NCBI GenBank assembly: GCA_029204225.1
Contig: CM055093.1
Location: forward strand, 29,959,777-30,023,776
DNA from: Diphasiastrum complanatum
Taxonomy: Eukaryota; Streptophyta; Lycopodiopsida; Lycopodiales; Lycopodiaceae
Length of the DNA: 64,000 bases
Direction: 5' to 3'
The position numbers and the translations under genes are program-made. Within the stretch, counting starts at the first letter, position 1, and every line of letters begins with the position of its first letter. Below are positions 34,539 through 46,013 of the stretch, in pieces. The notes under the pieces were generated by a model. The model was not told the origin of the DNA. It was given only the letters and a program-made list of their open reading frames with translations, and did no database searches.

Positions 34539-35150
34539 CAAGTACAAGAGGTTTTATTGATATTGATAGGGTTGATCCAAATCAAAGCCAAAATTAGCAA
34601 GTTTTAGGAAACTAGTCAAATTTTGGGTAGCGAGTTGGATTTGATAGATATCCTCAAATTTTTTGGTTCAAAACTTGTTGTAGGATGTAGGAACCCTTTT
34701 CACACGTGTGAGGCCGTACAGCTCCGGTTTTGACTGAGAAATTTCAAAAATTTGTACAATTTGATTCACATACCCAATTTGAGTGATTTTTGGTGCAAAA
34801 TCAAGCATTTTCTATAGAGAATCTAATCCCTTGATTAGTTCTTGGATTAGATCAGCCAAAAAATTAAAATTGAAGCTTGAATGAGGTGCATTAATTGATC
34901 TACTCTGATTTTTTGATTGTATGTTGAAGTTGAAGAGAGAAATTGCCAAAAACCATAGATTAAGGAGTGATATGCAAGGTGAGAGGTTGAAATCCATTGT
35001 ACCATCACTCTAGAATTGTTCAAGAGTAATAGGATCAAGTTTAGAAGCATCAATTTGCTAGAAAACATCCTTGGATCTGTCCTCCAAGTGAAACCTTTCA
35101 GAGTTGAAAAACCCAAATCTTTCCATTTATTCCTACGCGACATCGGAACA
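34539..35150 (+). other. Element F leader, interior lost
   Basis: Leader sequence with CACACGTGTG at 34701-34710, about 175 nt after the PBS. No gag follows. Similarity to copia leaders fades around 35150, so F is cut there. Confidence 0.6.
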
Positions 35151-35345
35151 TAGTAAAGATCCACTAAGCTGGCGAGGGCTCGTTACATAACTCCTTATTG
35201 AGTCTGGAGTCTTTTCAAATATTGTTCTGCGCCATGGTGGTTGCTCACCCAATGTGGGCAGCTTATCCAATTCCTTGCCAACTTTGATCTGTAAAAGTTT
35301 TGAATTTGATCACCCATCCACCCCTTGAGGACTCATGTGGGTGCT

Positions 35346-35767
35346 GATGTAAAAATGTTTCGATCGGTTCCACGAGGCCTAGAACCACTTGTGCACATAG
35401 ACATGCAACGTCCTAACTCCCCTATACATAGAGTTATCTAGAATAGAGTCTCTATTCATGGATCCTCTATTCATAGACTTTCTATTGATAACTCTGCATA
35501 CACTGTCTCATACCTTTTACTAACTCCATTTAGTGTGTTCTGGGCCTCACAAGGATATTAGTTACTTTTGGGTCATGCCCAGTATGACTTGGCATAACTT
35601 TTAAAACTTAGGACTATATTTATACACATACAAATTATCTTGTAACATTAAGCTAATCATTCTTGTAATTGTAAAATGAAATTAGTATCAATAGAGGTAC
35701 AATGAAAGTATATATTGTGAGTGCAATATTTGAGAAAGACGAATAGTGGCGCAACATCTATGGAAGT
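35346..35767 (+). repeat. Possible Ty3/gypsy LTR remnant with TGGCGC PBS
   Basis: A block starting TGATGTAAAAATG is followed, at about 35754, by AGTGGCGCAACATCTATGG. This resembles the TGGCGCC-type PBS context of plant gypsy elements. There is no coding support and no second copy, so this is a weak call. Element G ends here at 35768. Confidence 0.25.
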
Positions 35768-36598
35768 TGTGGAAATCTGCAAAATAGGACCAAGAATGGA
35801 TCCTAAACTAATCCACAAGAGGGATTGGATGTTATATACAATTGATCTATCAATCTACACAAGATTTAGATCAATCTAGATCAATTAAAGGCATGAAAAT
35901 CTAACAGGAACAATCATTAATGAAGGTAAATGTACTTGCTGGTTTCACACGTGTGAAAACCTGTCAGAGTACGGACTCCAACCTGAAAACAAAGTACACT
36001 ATGATATAAACTCAAAACATTCAAAACAAATGAAGACAAATGGAGAGATTGACACAAAATTGCTTCCATAATCAAGATTGATGTTTCATGTTGATTATGG
36101 CCAAATATGCCTCTATATCTACACTTCTTGGAGCTCGAGGTACTAATCATTCATCAGATCTCACACGTGTGAGGATGCTCTGTCATATGGTGAATCATCA
36201 TGCAAAATTAACACTTGGAACAAACTTTCTACTTTGAGCACTTTTGGTCCATTTTCCTACTATATGGAGATCTACTTGGAAACCTTCTAGAAGTCAAAAT
36301 TTGCCTACTTCAGCTTATTCCACATGTGTGAGCAGTCTTCTACACATGGGATATGACACCTAACCTAAGGATGTGGCTCATGCAATCAATAGATGGATGC
36401 CATGTGTCATATGACTTGAAAACTAGTTTTTGGCCTTTTTAAGCACTAGAACTTGAATTAAATCATATTTACAACCTATATGATTATGGTACATGACAAG
36501 TACACTTATTTCACAGGTGGGAACAGGCTCCACACATGTGTAATCATCCTATATACATGGATTTGGCCTTACCAAGCATAATTTTTGCATTTTTCACA
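35768..36598 (-). repeat. Element G 3-prime LTR (831 bp)
   Basis: In the minus sense it starts TGTGAAAAATGC after a TTGAGGAG polypurine tract and ends TTTCCACA. It is homologous to LTR F in inverted orientation. Palindromes are at 35946-35955 and 36162-36171. Confidence 0.8.
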
Positions 36599-36610
36599 CT
36601 CCTCAAAAAT

Positions 36611-38622
36611 CTAGCTTGGTAAATCTAGCATAGATCTATCTATAACTCCAAAAGCCAATCTTAATTTTACAAATGGATCTTTAGGCAATGCCTTGCTGAG
36701 TATATCAGCAATGCAATCTGATGATGAAACATGAATAAGCTTGATCTCCTTTGCTTGCACTTTCTCCCTCACGAAATGATGTGAAATCTCAATGTGCTTT
36801 GTTCGAGCATGGAAGATTGGATTGTTTGCAAGTAGTTGGGCTGCTTGATTGTCACAATATATGCATGGAATGTCTTCATCCTTGATCACATGAAGCTCCT
36901 CCAAAAGCCTTTTAAGCCAAATAATCTCCTTTGTTGTTGTTGTCATAGCTTTATACTCGGATTCTGTTGATGAAAGACAGATGGTATCTTGCTTTTTGGA
37001 CAGTCAAGATATAGCTCCTCCACATAATAATGTAGCAAATGCACTTATGGATCTTCTATCCATCTTGTCACCTGCAAAACTTGAGTTTAAATATGCTCTT
37101 AAACAAATATTAGTCTTTTCATAAACTATGCCAAAGTCTTTTGTAGCCGAGATGTACCTTAACACCTTTTTCGCACTTTTTCAATGACATATTAATGGAC
37201 TTTGCATGTATTGACTCAATTTGCCAACACAAAAACTAAGATCAGGTCTAGTGATGGTTAAGTATATCAAGGAACCAACAAGAATTCTATAGGTAGTGAT
37301 GTCCTCAAAGGATGCTTCATCACTTTCCTTAGATACTTTTACACTTAGTTCCATGGGAGTTTCAACTCCTTTACAATCAATCATGCCAAATTTTGCTAAG
37401 ATTGATCTAGCATACTTATATTGACATATGAAAGTAAAATCATCACTTCTAGTGACTTCTATTCCAAGTATAACTTTTAGAAGTCCTAGATCTACCATCC
37501 TAAATTCACTAGACAAGAAAATTTTTACATGTTTGATGCCATCTAGATCATTTCCTATGAGTATAATGTCATCAACATATAAAACTAAGATAATGATCTT
37601 CCCATCATTACATTTGCAGTACAATGATGGTTCATAAGGACTTACAACAAATTCAATGGAAATAATATAGGAATGCAACCTAGAGTATCATGCTCTTGGT
37701 GCTTGCTTGAGTCCATAAAGACTCTTCTTCAAGAAACACACCTTGTCTTCTTCTCCATCTTTGATGAAGCCCTCGGGTTGGCACATGTAGATTTCCTCTT
37801 CCAAGAATCCATTCAAGAAAGCATTTCTCACATCAAGTTGGAAGAGCTCCCATTTGAAAGAAGTAGTAAGATATATGATTAATCTAATGGTCACAAGCTT
37901 TGCAATAGGTGCAAAGGTTTCATCATAATCTATGCCTTTGACTTGCAAAAAAACCTTTTGCTACAAATACTTATGAATGGAACCATCATGATTATATTTC
38001 AATCTATATATCCATTTACAAGTAAGAGGCTTCTTTCCATAAGGTAGATCAATAAGCTTCCAAGTTTGATTTTCCATTAATGCATCAAACTCTACTTGCA
38101 TAGCTTTCCTCCAATGTTGAGACTTATTTGATTCCTCAAAACTAGTTGGTTCTTCGAGCATAGTAGTCAAGAAAGTATATGAGTTGAGTAGTTGAGAATC
38201 TTCCCTTTGCTCCCCTTTGTCACTATAAGTGAGCCTTGATGGCTCAGTCCTTGTCCTTGTTGATCTTCTTGGTACCCTTGGACTTTGAGTAAGTTCCACT
38301 TGGTCTTCATCTTCATGAAGCTCCTCCTCGGCCATAGCATGATCCTTGACAAGTTGAGTGTTGTTGGAAGTCACCTTTCCTTTGGCTTGTAGAGATTCAT
38401 CAAAACGTACATCTCTACTTACAACAACTTTCTTGGTAATAGGATCAAATATCCTATAAGCTTTATACTTTTCACTATAACCAACAAAGATGCCTTTGAA
38501 TGAAGGGTCATCTTCCTTTTTTCTTGTTTCTAAAGGAATATGTACATAACAAGTACATCCAAAAACTTTCAAATCACTAAGATTTGGCTTTTTGCCATAC
38601 ATTACTTCATAAGGTGTAAGTC
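36611..38622 (-). pseudogene. pol: Copia integrase end, RT and RNase H (element G, 3-prime part)
   Basis: Minus strand. From 38602 the post-integrase region (YGKKPNLSDLKVFGC, GIFVGYSEKYKAYR, SRDVRFDE) runs through the spacer into RT (WRKAMQVEFDALMENQTW, CKWIYRLKYN). RT continues in shifted frames from 37948 (DYDETFAPIAKL, SLYGLKQAPRA) and 37678 (YVDD at about 37568-37579, TRPDLSFCVGKLSQ), then RNase H (36946-36611: YCDN, HARTKHIEISHH, ADILSKALPKD). Frameshifts near 37955, 37680 and 37000-37180 inactivate it. Its missing 5-prime part continues beyond the H insertion at 44881. Confidence 0.85.
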
Positions 38623-38627
38623 CTTTA

Positions 38628-39295
38628 TGTCAAATTTCAGAGAAAAGGACTGAAATTGATCTACAAATGATCACAAAGAGTGATTGGTAGCTTGGGATCT
38701 TGATCTATATCAAGACTACCTTCCAAATCTAGCTTCTACTTGACAATCTTTGTGATTCCAAGCAAGAACAATCAAATTATGATGACCCACGACTTCACAC
38801 GTGTGAAGTATAGCAACTGTATGGCCTGATAAAAGAGAAATAGTTTACTAAATTTTTACTTAGCATTCATCCATAAACAAAGTGCTCAAGAGAGTGTAAA
38901 CATCAAGATTGCTCCACAAAACCAAGATTTCCCATAATAGCTCAATAATGGATCCATCATGGATCAACTACAAAATCATCATAATCTCTCTCTAAGCTGC
39001 ATCCAGCACGTGTGGGACAGCTCATTGTACTCATCCATATCCACTTTGGATAAGATCTATCAAGTTTGCCACATCATCCATTGGTGGTTTGTGTCGACCT
39101 TCTAGATTCCTACAATCTAGGACCTAACTCCTATAATTTAGGAGATGTCATATTAGACTCGAATGAAAGCTAATCAAAATGGATTTGAATATTACAAGTG
39201 TCATTTCACATGTGTGGACAAGTCCTCACACATGTGGATCTACATAGATGTCTAATATACATCAAAAACCATGTGAAAATTGCTAAATTCTAACA
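38628..39295 (-). repeat. Element H 3-prime LTR (668 bp)
   Basis: In plus coordinates it starts TGTCAAATTTCAG and ends AATTCTAACA, beside the polypurine complement CTCCTCCTCAA. Palindromes are CACACGTGTG at 38796-38805 and CACGTGTG at 39007-39014. Confidence 0.9.
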
Positions 39296-39302
39296 CTCCT
39301 CC

Positions 39303-41203
39303 TCAATTTTTACATGATACAACTATAGTACATCTATCTACAACTCCTAAGGCTGATCTTAACTTGATAAATGAAGTCTTTGGCAAGGCTTTAGTTAGTA
39401 GATTAGCAAGGCAATCTAAGTAAGACACATGATGTAGCTTGATCTCCTTTGCTTGAACCTTTTCCCTCACAAAATGGTGAGCAGCCTCTATGTGCTTGCT
39501 CCTTGCATGGAATGTGGGATTGGTTGCTAATGCTTGGCTTGATTGGTTGTCACAAAATATTATTGGCTGCTCCTTGGCCTCCATGACTTGCAACTCCACC
39601 AAAAGCCTCTTCAACCATAGGATCTCCTATGTTGTGGATGTTAGTGCCTTGTATTCCGATTCGGTTGAAGATAGAGAAATAGTATCTTGCTTTTTGGAAA
39701 GCCAAGACACTATGCCATTGCAAAGGAAGGTAACAAAAGCACTTGTGGACCTCCTATCCACCTTATTACCTACAAAATCAGCATCCGAATATGCCCTTAA
39801 GGCAATATTAGATCCATCATATAAACTACCAAAGTTCTTGGTGGCCGAGATGTACCTCAACACCCTTTTTGCATTTTCCATTGACAAACCAATAGATTTT
39901 GCATATATTGGCTTAGTTTACCTACACTATAACTTAGATTAGGCCTAGTTTTAATAAGATAGATCAAGGAGCCTACAAGTCTCCTATATAGTGTGATGTC
40001 CTCAAAGGATGCTTCATCATCACTATTAAAAAACTTTTACATTTAGCTCCATAGGAGTTTCTAATCCTTTACAATCTTTCATTTCAAACTTTTCTAAGAA
40101 GAAGCATATTTGGATTGACAAATAAAACTCAAATCCTTGCCTCCTGAAACTTCTATTCCTAATATGAAATGAAAATTACTAAGATCCACCATCTTAAACT
40201 CCTTAAACAATGCTACTTTCACTTCTTGTATACCAACATGATCATTTCCACTAAGGATAATGTCATCAACATACAAAATGAGAATGATGATCTTACCATC
40301 ATTGAATATTAAGTACAAAGAAGGATCATAAGCACTTACAACAAACTTAATAGAGTTCAAGAAAGTATTCAACCTAGAGTACCAAGCTCTAGGTGCTTGC
40401 TTAAGCCCATAAAGGCTTCTTAGCAACAAACACACTTTCTCCTCTTATCTTCTTTGATGAAGCCCTCGGGTTGCCTCATAAAAGTCTCCTCTTCCAAATA
40501 TCCATTGAGAAAAACATTACACATCAAGTTGAAATAGAGGCCAATTGAAAGTAGTTGCAAAAGAAATAATCAGCCTTATGGAAACTAGCTTAGCAACAGG
40601 AGCAAAAGTTTCATCAAAATCTACTCCCTTGGTTTGCAAAAATCCCTTTGCCCTTATCCTTGCCTTGTGTTTGTTGATGCTCCCATCTTGATTGTACTTC
40701 AACCTATAGATTGCACTCAAGTGGCTTTCTTCCATGAGGAAGATCCACAAGCTTCCATGTATGATTCTCCATAAGAGCATCATACTCCTTTTGCATGGCA
40801 TCCCTCCATTCTTGTGACTCCATAGCTTCTTCAAAGAAACTTGGCTCATCAAACATAGAAGTTAGAAAAGTGTAAGAGGTAAGTGAATGTAGAGCTTCCC
40901 TTTGTTCTCCTTTGTCAACATAGGTGAGCCTTGAGGGCTCGACCTTCCTTCTTGTAGATCTCCTTGGGGCCTCGGATCTTGAGATGGACCTTCAAGATCT
41001 TGATCACATGTATGCTCCTCCTCAAACCTTACAAGATCCTTGACATAAGATGGATTAGAAGCTTTCTCATTCAACTTGTAGTAGTTACCTTCATCAAAAG
41101 TAACATCTCTACTCACAAATTTTTTTTTAGTGATTGGATTATAGACTCTACATCCTTTGCTATTTTCAACATAACCAACAAAGATCCCCTTTAAACATAG
41201 CAA
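39303..41203 (-). pseudogene. pol: Element H post-integrase, RT and RNase H
   Basis: Minus strand. 41203-40862 holds GIFVGYVENSKG and SRDVTFDEG. 40852-40517 holds the RT start (DFDETFAPVAKL). 40435-40094 holds SLYGLKQAPRAWY, YVDD (about 40262-40273) and the LGIEV block. 39887-39627 and 39614-39303 hold RNase H (AYSDADFVGN, LSSTESEYKAL, FCDN, HARSKHIEAAHH, ANLLTKALPK). The catalytic residues are kept, but stops or frameshifts at about 40440-40515, 39890-40090 and 39620 break the chain. Confidence 0.85.
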
Positions 41204-42273
41204 GTAGATCCGAAAATTCTTAGATCTTTAAGATTCGGCTTCTTACAAAATAGAGCCTCATAAGATGTTATGCCTCCAATGGGCTTACATGGCAATCTAT
41301 TACACAAATAAGTTGCACAAATAATAACCTCTCCCCAAAAGGACTTAGGTAGAGATGCATCTAACCTCAAAGCCTTAGCACACTCACAAAGTGTTCTATT
41401 CATCCTCTCGACTATACCATTTTGTTTAGACTATAAGTACATGTAAGTTCTCTCTTAATGCCATTGGATTTACAAAACTCTATCATCTTGGTGGAGATAT
41501 CTCTCCACCATTATCACTCAATACTTTAGTTCTAGCATCAAGTTGATTTTCAACTAGAGTTTTGAACTTAACAAAAGCTTCAAACACTTTACTTTTGGAA
41601 CCCAAAAGTTCAATCCAAGTGTATCTAGAGTAATCATCAATAAAAGATACATACATAGATGCACCTCCATTAGATTCTTGACAAAAAGAGTGCACATCAC
41701 TATGAATAAGATCTAATGCTTTCGTAGATCTAGTGGAAGAGATATCAAAAGGTAGCTTGTGTGCCTTTGAGAGGCTACAAGTTTCACATCTTTTTCCACA
41801 CTTTGAGAGTGTTCTTGGAAGGCTGAGAGCAAGATCCTTGGTGAATAGCATTTCCATAGATTTGAAGTTGGTGTGGCCCAACCTCTTATGCCAAAGCTCC
41901 ACTTGATTGAGCTCCTCCTTCACCATGTTCACACTTCCAAGAAAAACATTAGCATCTAGCTTAAAAAGCCTTCCTTGCTTGAATCCCTTTACAATGCAAG
42001 TATTATTCATCATTATCCATCAACTGTCCTACACTTAACAAATTCTTAGTGAGTGTAGGAACATAGAGTACATTATCAAGATCTACTCTTCTAGAAAATC
42101 CAAGAATTAAGGGAATAGTTTCCACTCCATCTATTCTACATTCTTGATCACTTCCTGTTAGAATAGACTTTTTACAACCTAAAAAAGATATAAGAGTTGA
42201 GAAAAATCCTTTTGGAATGTCATGTGGGAACTAGCCCCACTATCAATCCACCATGTGTCATTGGAGTAGCTCT
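41204..42273 (-). pseudogene. pol: Element H protease and integrase
   Basis: Minus strand. The protease block with WWIDSGASSHM lies at about 42217-42257 but its frame is soon lost. From 42013 a Gag-pre-integrase and integrase frame runs to 41483: the zinc-binding HKRLGH and CETCSLSKAHK, the first catalytic Asp in LIHSDVH, FIDDYSRYTW, and the second Asp in LSDNGGE. A frameshift at the second Asp separates it from NRTLCECAKALRLD and SFWGE (41403-41191). Confidence 0.85.
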
Positions 42274-42274
42274 T

Positions 42275-43168
42275 CTATGTTGATGTAGAAGCCATCAAGG
42301 ATGAATCCACTTCATCCTCATCTTCCTCAAGGGTGAGGTTGCCTTGTTTGCTCTCTCCTTGTGCATTCTTCTTCTTGAAACCCTCGAATGCAAAGGGCCC
42401 CTTCTTTCCACAAAAGAAGCACTTAAGTTTGGCTTTGTTCTTCTTTCCACCTTTGGAGCTTGATGCTTGATCATCATTCTTGGTCTCCTTGTGTTGGATC
42501 TTCTTCTTTGACTTTGCCTTTCCCTTGCTTGAGAAGTTGGCCTTCTCATCACCATCTTGCAACTTCAAGGATCCAATCCTTTGCTTGACATGAAGGATCC
42601 TACTCTCCTCGGCCACAAGCATGCTATGAAGCTTGTCAATGGAAGGTAGTGCATCTTGAATAGCAAAGCTTTGTACAAGATTGGAGAACTCATCTCCAAG
42701 ACCATTCAAGATGATTTGAACAAGTTCATCATCATGAATACCCTCACTAATGATGGAAAGTTCTTTGTTGAGAGATTTTATTCTCAAGACATACTCTTGA
42801 GCACTCTCTTCACTCGCTCTCAGAATGTTTTGAAGAACTTTGTTTCTAATCATAAGCACTCTAGAGGTATTTTTGGATTCATAAATCCCTTTAAGGTAGT
42901 CTCATGCCTCCTTAGTCGAGGTACAAGATGCCAATTCCTTTAGAAGTTCATTACTAACATTCATTTTCAAGCAATGTAATGCTAGTCTAGCTCTCCTTTT
43001 GTACCTCAGTAGATCTTGCCCTCCTTGAGGTTCTTCTTTCTCTCATATGACAAGATCATACATATCTTGGAGCACAAGTAGAGACTTCATTCTTACTTTC
43101 CAAGTTGAATAATTATTAGAATTTAGCCTTTCACTAGCCTCAAGAAGATAGGCTCCAATTGAACCCAT
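42275..43168 (-). pseudogene. gag: Element H gag with destroyed zinc knuckle
   Basis: Minus strand, starting at the ATG 43168-43166. It is the same Gag type as element B (NYSTWKVRMKSLL). Two in-frame TGA codons lie in the N-terminal third (near 43042 and 42902). From 42859 the frame stays open for 194 codons through the UBN2-like part. In the knuckle the His and last Cys of CCHC are replaced (Pro and Gly), which should abolish zinc binding. A Glu/Asp-rich spacer follows. Confidence 0.8.
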
Positions 43169-43778
43169 TCTATCTAGTAACAAGTACAACAAATGTACTA
43201 TTCAAAGGCTCTCCCTTCACTCTTTCTCAGAATCTAGTTACAATGCTACTCTCTTGAATATCACAAGAATCAAGAAGCAAGATCTATAATGATCTTGAAC
43301 TCAAAAGGATTTGGGAAAGTGTATTCTACACAATCTATTCACTTAGAAACTTGGATTTGATTCTTGGAAGTGCCAATGCCTTCCTATAGTGTTTAGAATG
43401 GTTTTAGTTTCACTCTTGAACTAAAAAACATAAGCCTCAAACTCTCTCTCAAGGATTTGTAGTTCAGTAGGCTTCGAACACCATGTACTCATCAAATCTA
43501 TAATGGAAACAATGGATTTTCATAAGCACATCACTAGTTTCACTCTTCACAACTTGTTTGAAGCTCAAATATTGGGAAAAACACAAAGTTTTGGTGAAAG
43601 TACAACTCTATCAGCCTCTCACACGTGTGAGAAGTACATTTGAACCTTACACACTAATCTGAACCTCAACATTACAAGTAAACTATTAGAAAAGGTCGTC
43701 CTCCTTCAAAATGAATCTAGCACCAATGCTTTCACCAAAATGAAGAATTTTTGGATCATCAACTAAGCTCTTTGACTT

Positions 43779-43791
43779 GGCTCTGATACCA
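43779..43791 (-). other. Element H primer-binding site
   Basis: Reverse complement TGGTATCAGAGCC abuts the LTR at 43792 with no gap. CACACGTGTG follows at 43620-43629, about 165 nt into the leader. Confidence 0.9.
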
Positions 43792-44460
43792 TGTCAAATT
43801 TCAGAGTTTAAGGACTGAAATTGATCTACAAATGATCACAAAGAGTGATTGGTAGCTTGGGATCTTGATCTATATCAACACTAGCTTCCAGATCTAGCTT
43901 CTACTTGACAGTCTTTGTGATTCCAAGCAAGAACAATAAAAAAAGATGATCCACGGCTTCACACGTGTGAAGTACAGCTATTGTACGGCCTGATAATAGA
44001 GAAATAGTTTACTTATCATTTACTAAGAATTCATCCACAAAGAAAGTGCTTACGAGAGTCAAAACACAATGATTGCTCCACAAAACCAAGATTTCTCATC
44101 ATTAGCTCAATAATGGATCCATCATGGATCAAGTACAAAATCACAATACTCTCTTTCTAAGATGCATCCAACACGTGTGGGACAGCTCATTGTACTCATC
44201 CACATCCACTTTGGATAAGATCTATCAAGTTTGCCACATCATCCATTGGTGGTTTGTGTCGACCTTCTAGATTTCTACAATCTAGGACCTAACTCCTATA
44301 ATTTAGGAGATGTCATATTAGACTCAAATGAAAGCTAATCAAAATGGATCTGAATATTACAAGTGTCATTTCACATGTGTGGATAGGTCCTCATACGTGT
44401 GGATCCACATAGATGTCTAATATACATCAAAAACCATGTGAAAATTGCTAAATTCTAACA
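43792..44460 (-). repeat. Element H middle LTR (669 bp)
   Basis: Colinear with the LTR at 38628-39295, with scattered substitutions and small indels. It is flanked by a PBS on one side and by PPT plus RNase H on the other, so it serves both units of the concatemer. CACACGTGTG lies at 43960-43969. Confidence 0.9.
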
Positions 44461-44464
44461 CTCC

Positions 44465-44846
44465 TCAATTTTTACATGATACAACTATAGTACATCTATC
44501 TACAACTCCTAAGGCTGATCTTAACTTGATAATTGAAGTCTTTGGCAAGGCTTTAGTTAGTAGATTAGCAAGGCAATCTAAGTAAGACACATGATATAGC
44601 TTGATCTCCTTTGCTTGAACCTTTTCCCTATCAAAATGGTGAGCAACCTCTATGTGCTTGCTCCTTGCATGGAATGTGGGATTGGTTGCTAATGCTTGGC
44701 TTGATTGGTTGTCACAAAATATTATTGGCTGCTCCTCGGCCTCCATGACTTGCAACTCCACCAAAAGCCTCTTCAACCATAGGATCTCCTGTGTTGTGGA
44801 TGTTAGTGCCTTGTATTCCGATTCGGTTGAAGATAGAGAAATAGTA
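44465..44846 (-). pseudogene. RNase H tail of the deleted H unit
   Basis: Minus strand. ISLSSTESEYKAL, FCDN and HARSKHIEVAHH through ANLLTKALPK, nearly the same as 39303-39680 of the intact unit. Upstream sequence is deleted up to a 30-bp LTR-start-like stub at 44847-44875. Confidence 0.85.
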
Positions 44847-44880
44847 TAATAAAGTGAAAAGGCCAAAGTGTAACACTTTA

Positions 44881-45182
44881 ATGGCACCATTAGTCATTCT
44901 ATTGCATAGGAAGTTTGCACATAAAATAGCTTCTCCCCAAAATGAAATAGGAAGGGATACATCTAATCTCAAAGCTTTAGCACACTCACATAGTGTCCTA
45001 TTCTTTCTCTCAGCTACTCCATTTTGTTGTGGAGTATATGTGCAAGTAAACTCTCTCCTAATGTTATTAGTTTCACAAAACTCTTTCATCCTATTGGAGA
45101 TGTACTCCCCTCCATTATCGCTTCTTAATACTTTCAAGCTAGTATTAAGTTGTTTTTCCACAAGAGTTTTGAACTTTACAAA
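44881..45182 (-). pseudogene. Element G integrase, 5-prime part
   Basis: Minus strand. KFKTLVEKQL, LRSDNGGEYIS (second catalytic Asp), TPQQNGVAERKNRTLCE (third catalytic Glu region) and SFWGE. It ends exactly at the CTTTA duplication, beyond which its frame continues at 38622. Upstream parts (gag, protease, first Asp) are missing because the element is truncated at about 45182 beside an A-rich run. Confidence 0.85.
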
Positions 45183-45366
45183 AAAAAAACTAATTCTTGT
45201 ATAATGTTTCTCTCTTGCAAAATAATACATTGGTGTCAATGTCTTATAACACGTCGATTGACAATCTTAATAGGATAAGAAATATCGATTTTGGATCATC
45301 TTTGGCATTAGATAAAGATCTTGTTGATGATCATAATGATGTCAATAGTTACTACATCCTCATGAT

Positions 45367-45744
45367 GTGAAATTTATGCATCTTTCCATTCCGCACATCA
45401 CTCACTCCACCACACCTCACATAGATCTTTCCATGGAATCTATTCATCCCATGATATCACCACACATAGATTCTAGTCATCCCACGACACCTCACATGGA
45501 TTATATTCATCCCACAACACCTCACACTGATTCTACTATGGATTCTATTCGTTCCACGATGTCACCACACATGGATTCTATCTATCTCATGACACCTCAC
45601 ATCAATTCTATACATCCCACGACACCTCACATTGATTCTATCCATCCCACATCACCTCACATACCTTGTGTAGAATCTCCTCTTCTTCCTATCCCATCTA
45701 GATTTACTCCATTAAAAAAAGAACATGACTTGGACGCATTTTGA
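45367..45744 (+). repeat. 30-bp coding-phase minisatellite
   Basis: About nine imperfect units of 30 bases, each able to encode a 10-residue P-H-I-D-S-I-H-P-T-T-like repeat, without a stop over 125 codons from an ATG at 45367. A second frame overlaps at 45741-45995. I recognise no family. The unit length keeps any frame open, so openness alone does not prove expression. Confidence 0.6.
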
Positions 45745-46013
45745 CAAGATTTGAAAATGAGCAACCAAATTTACGTATTGTTGACTTATCCAAGAATGTT
45801 TTAAATTCATTGACTGAGTCTCCCCTTCCTCCCTACCTAGAAGCATTGGTTAAGCCCTTTGATAGAAAGAAATATTCATGTTGGTCTGATACTACCATTA
45901 TGTGGAACACCATTTTCATATTGGGGTCATATATGTACATGATCAAGCCAAACAACACAAGGAACCGATGTGGTTCGGAGAAATGGACCGTTTGATGAAA
46001 AATTGTCAAACCA

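Larger units (their letters stand above)
38623..44880 (-). mobile_element. Three-LTR copia concatemer (element H) nested in G
   Basis: CTTTA flanks the unit at 38623-38627 and 44876-44880. When the insert is ignored, the integrase reading frame of G resumes correctly across it. In the minus sense the order is: about 30 bp resembling an LTR start (44875-44847), an RNase H tail (44846-44465), PPT, a full LTR (44460-43792), PBS, gag, protease, integrase, RT, RNase H, PPT, and a second full LTR (39295-38628). This is best read as LTR-interior-LTR-interior-LTR, with most of the first unit deleted. The LTRs differ at several positions, so the insertion is older than A. Confidence 0.85.

Noticed and set aside
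35346-35767. A confident Ty3/gypsy LTR
   Set aside because: Only one copy, a weak PBS and no coding sequence. Kept as a low-confidence feature.
45741-45995. 84-codon frame after the 30-bp minisatellite as a gene
   Set aside because: No recognisable domain and not clearly joined to the preceding frame.
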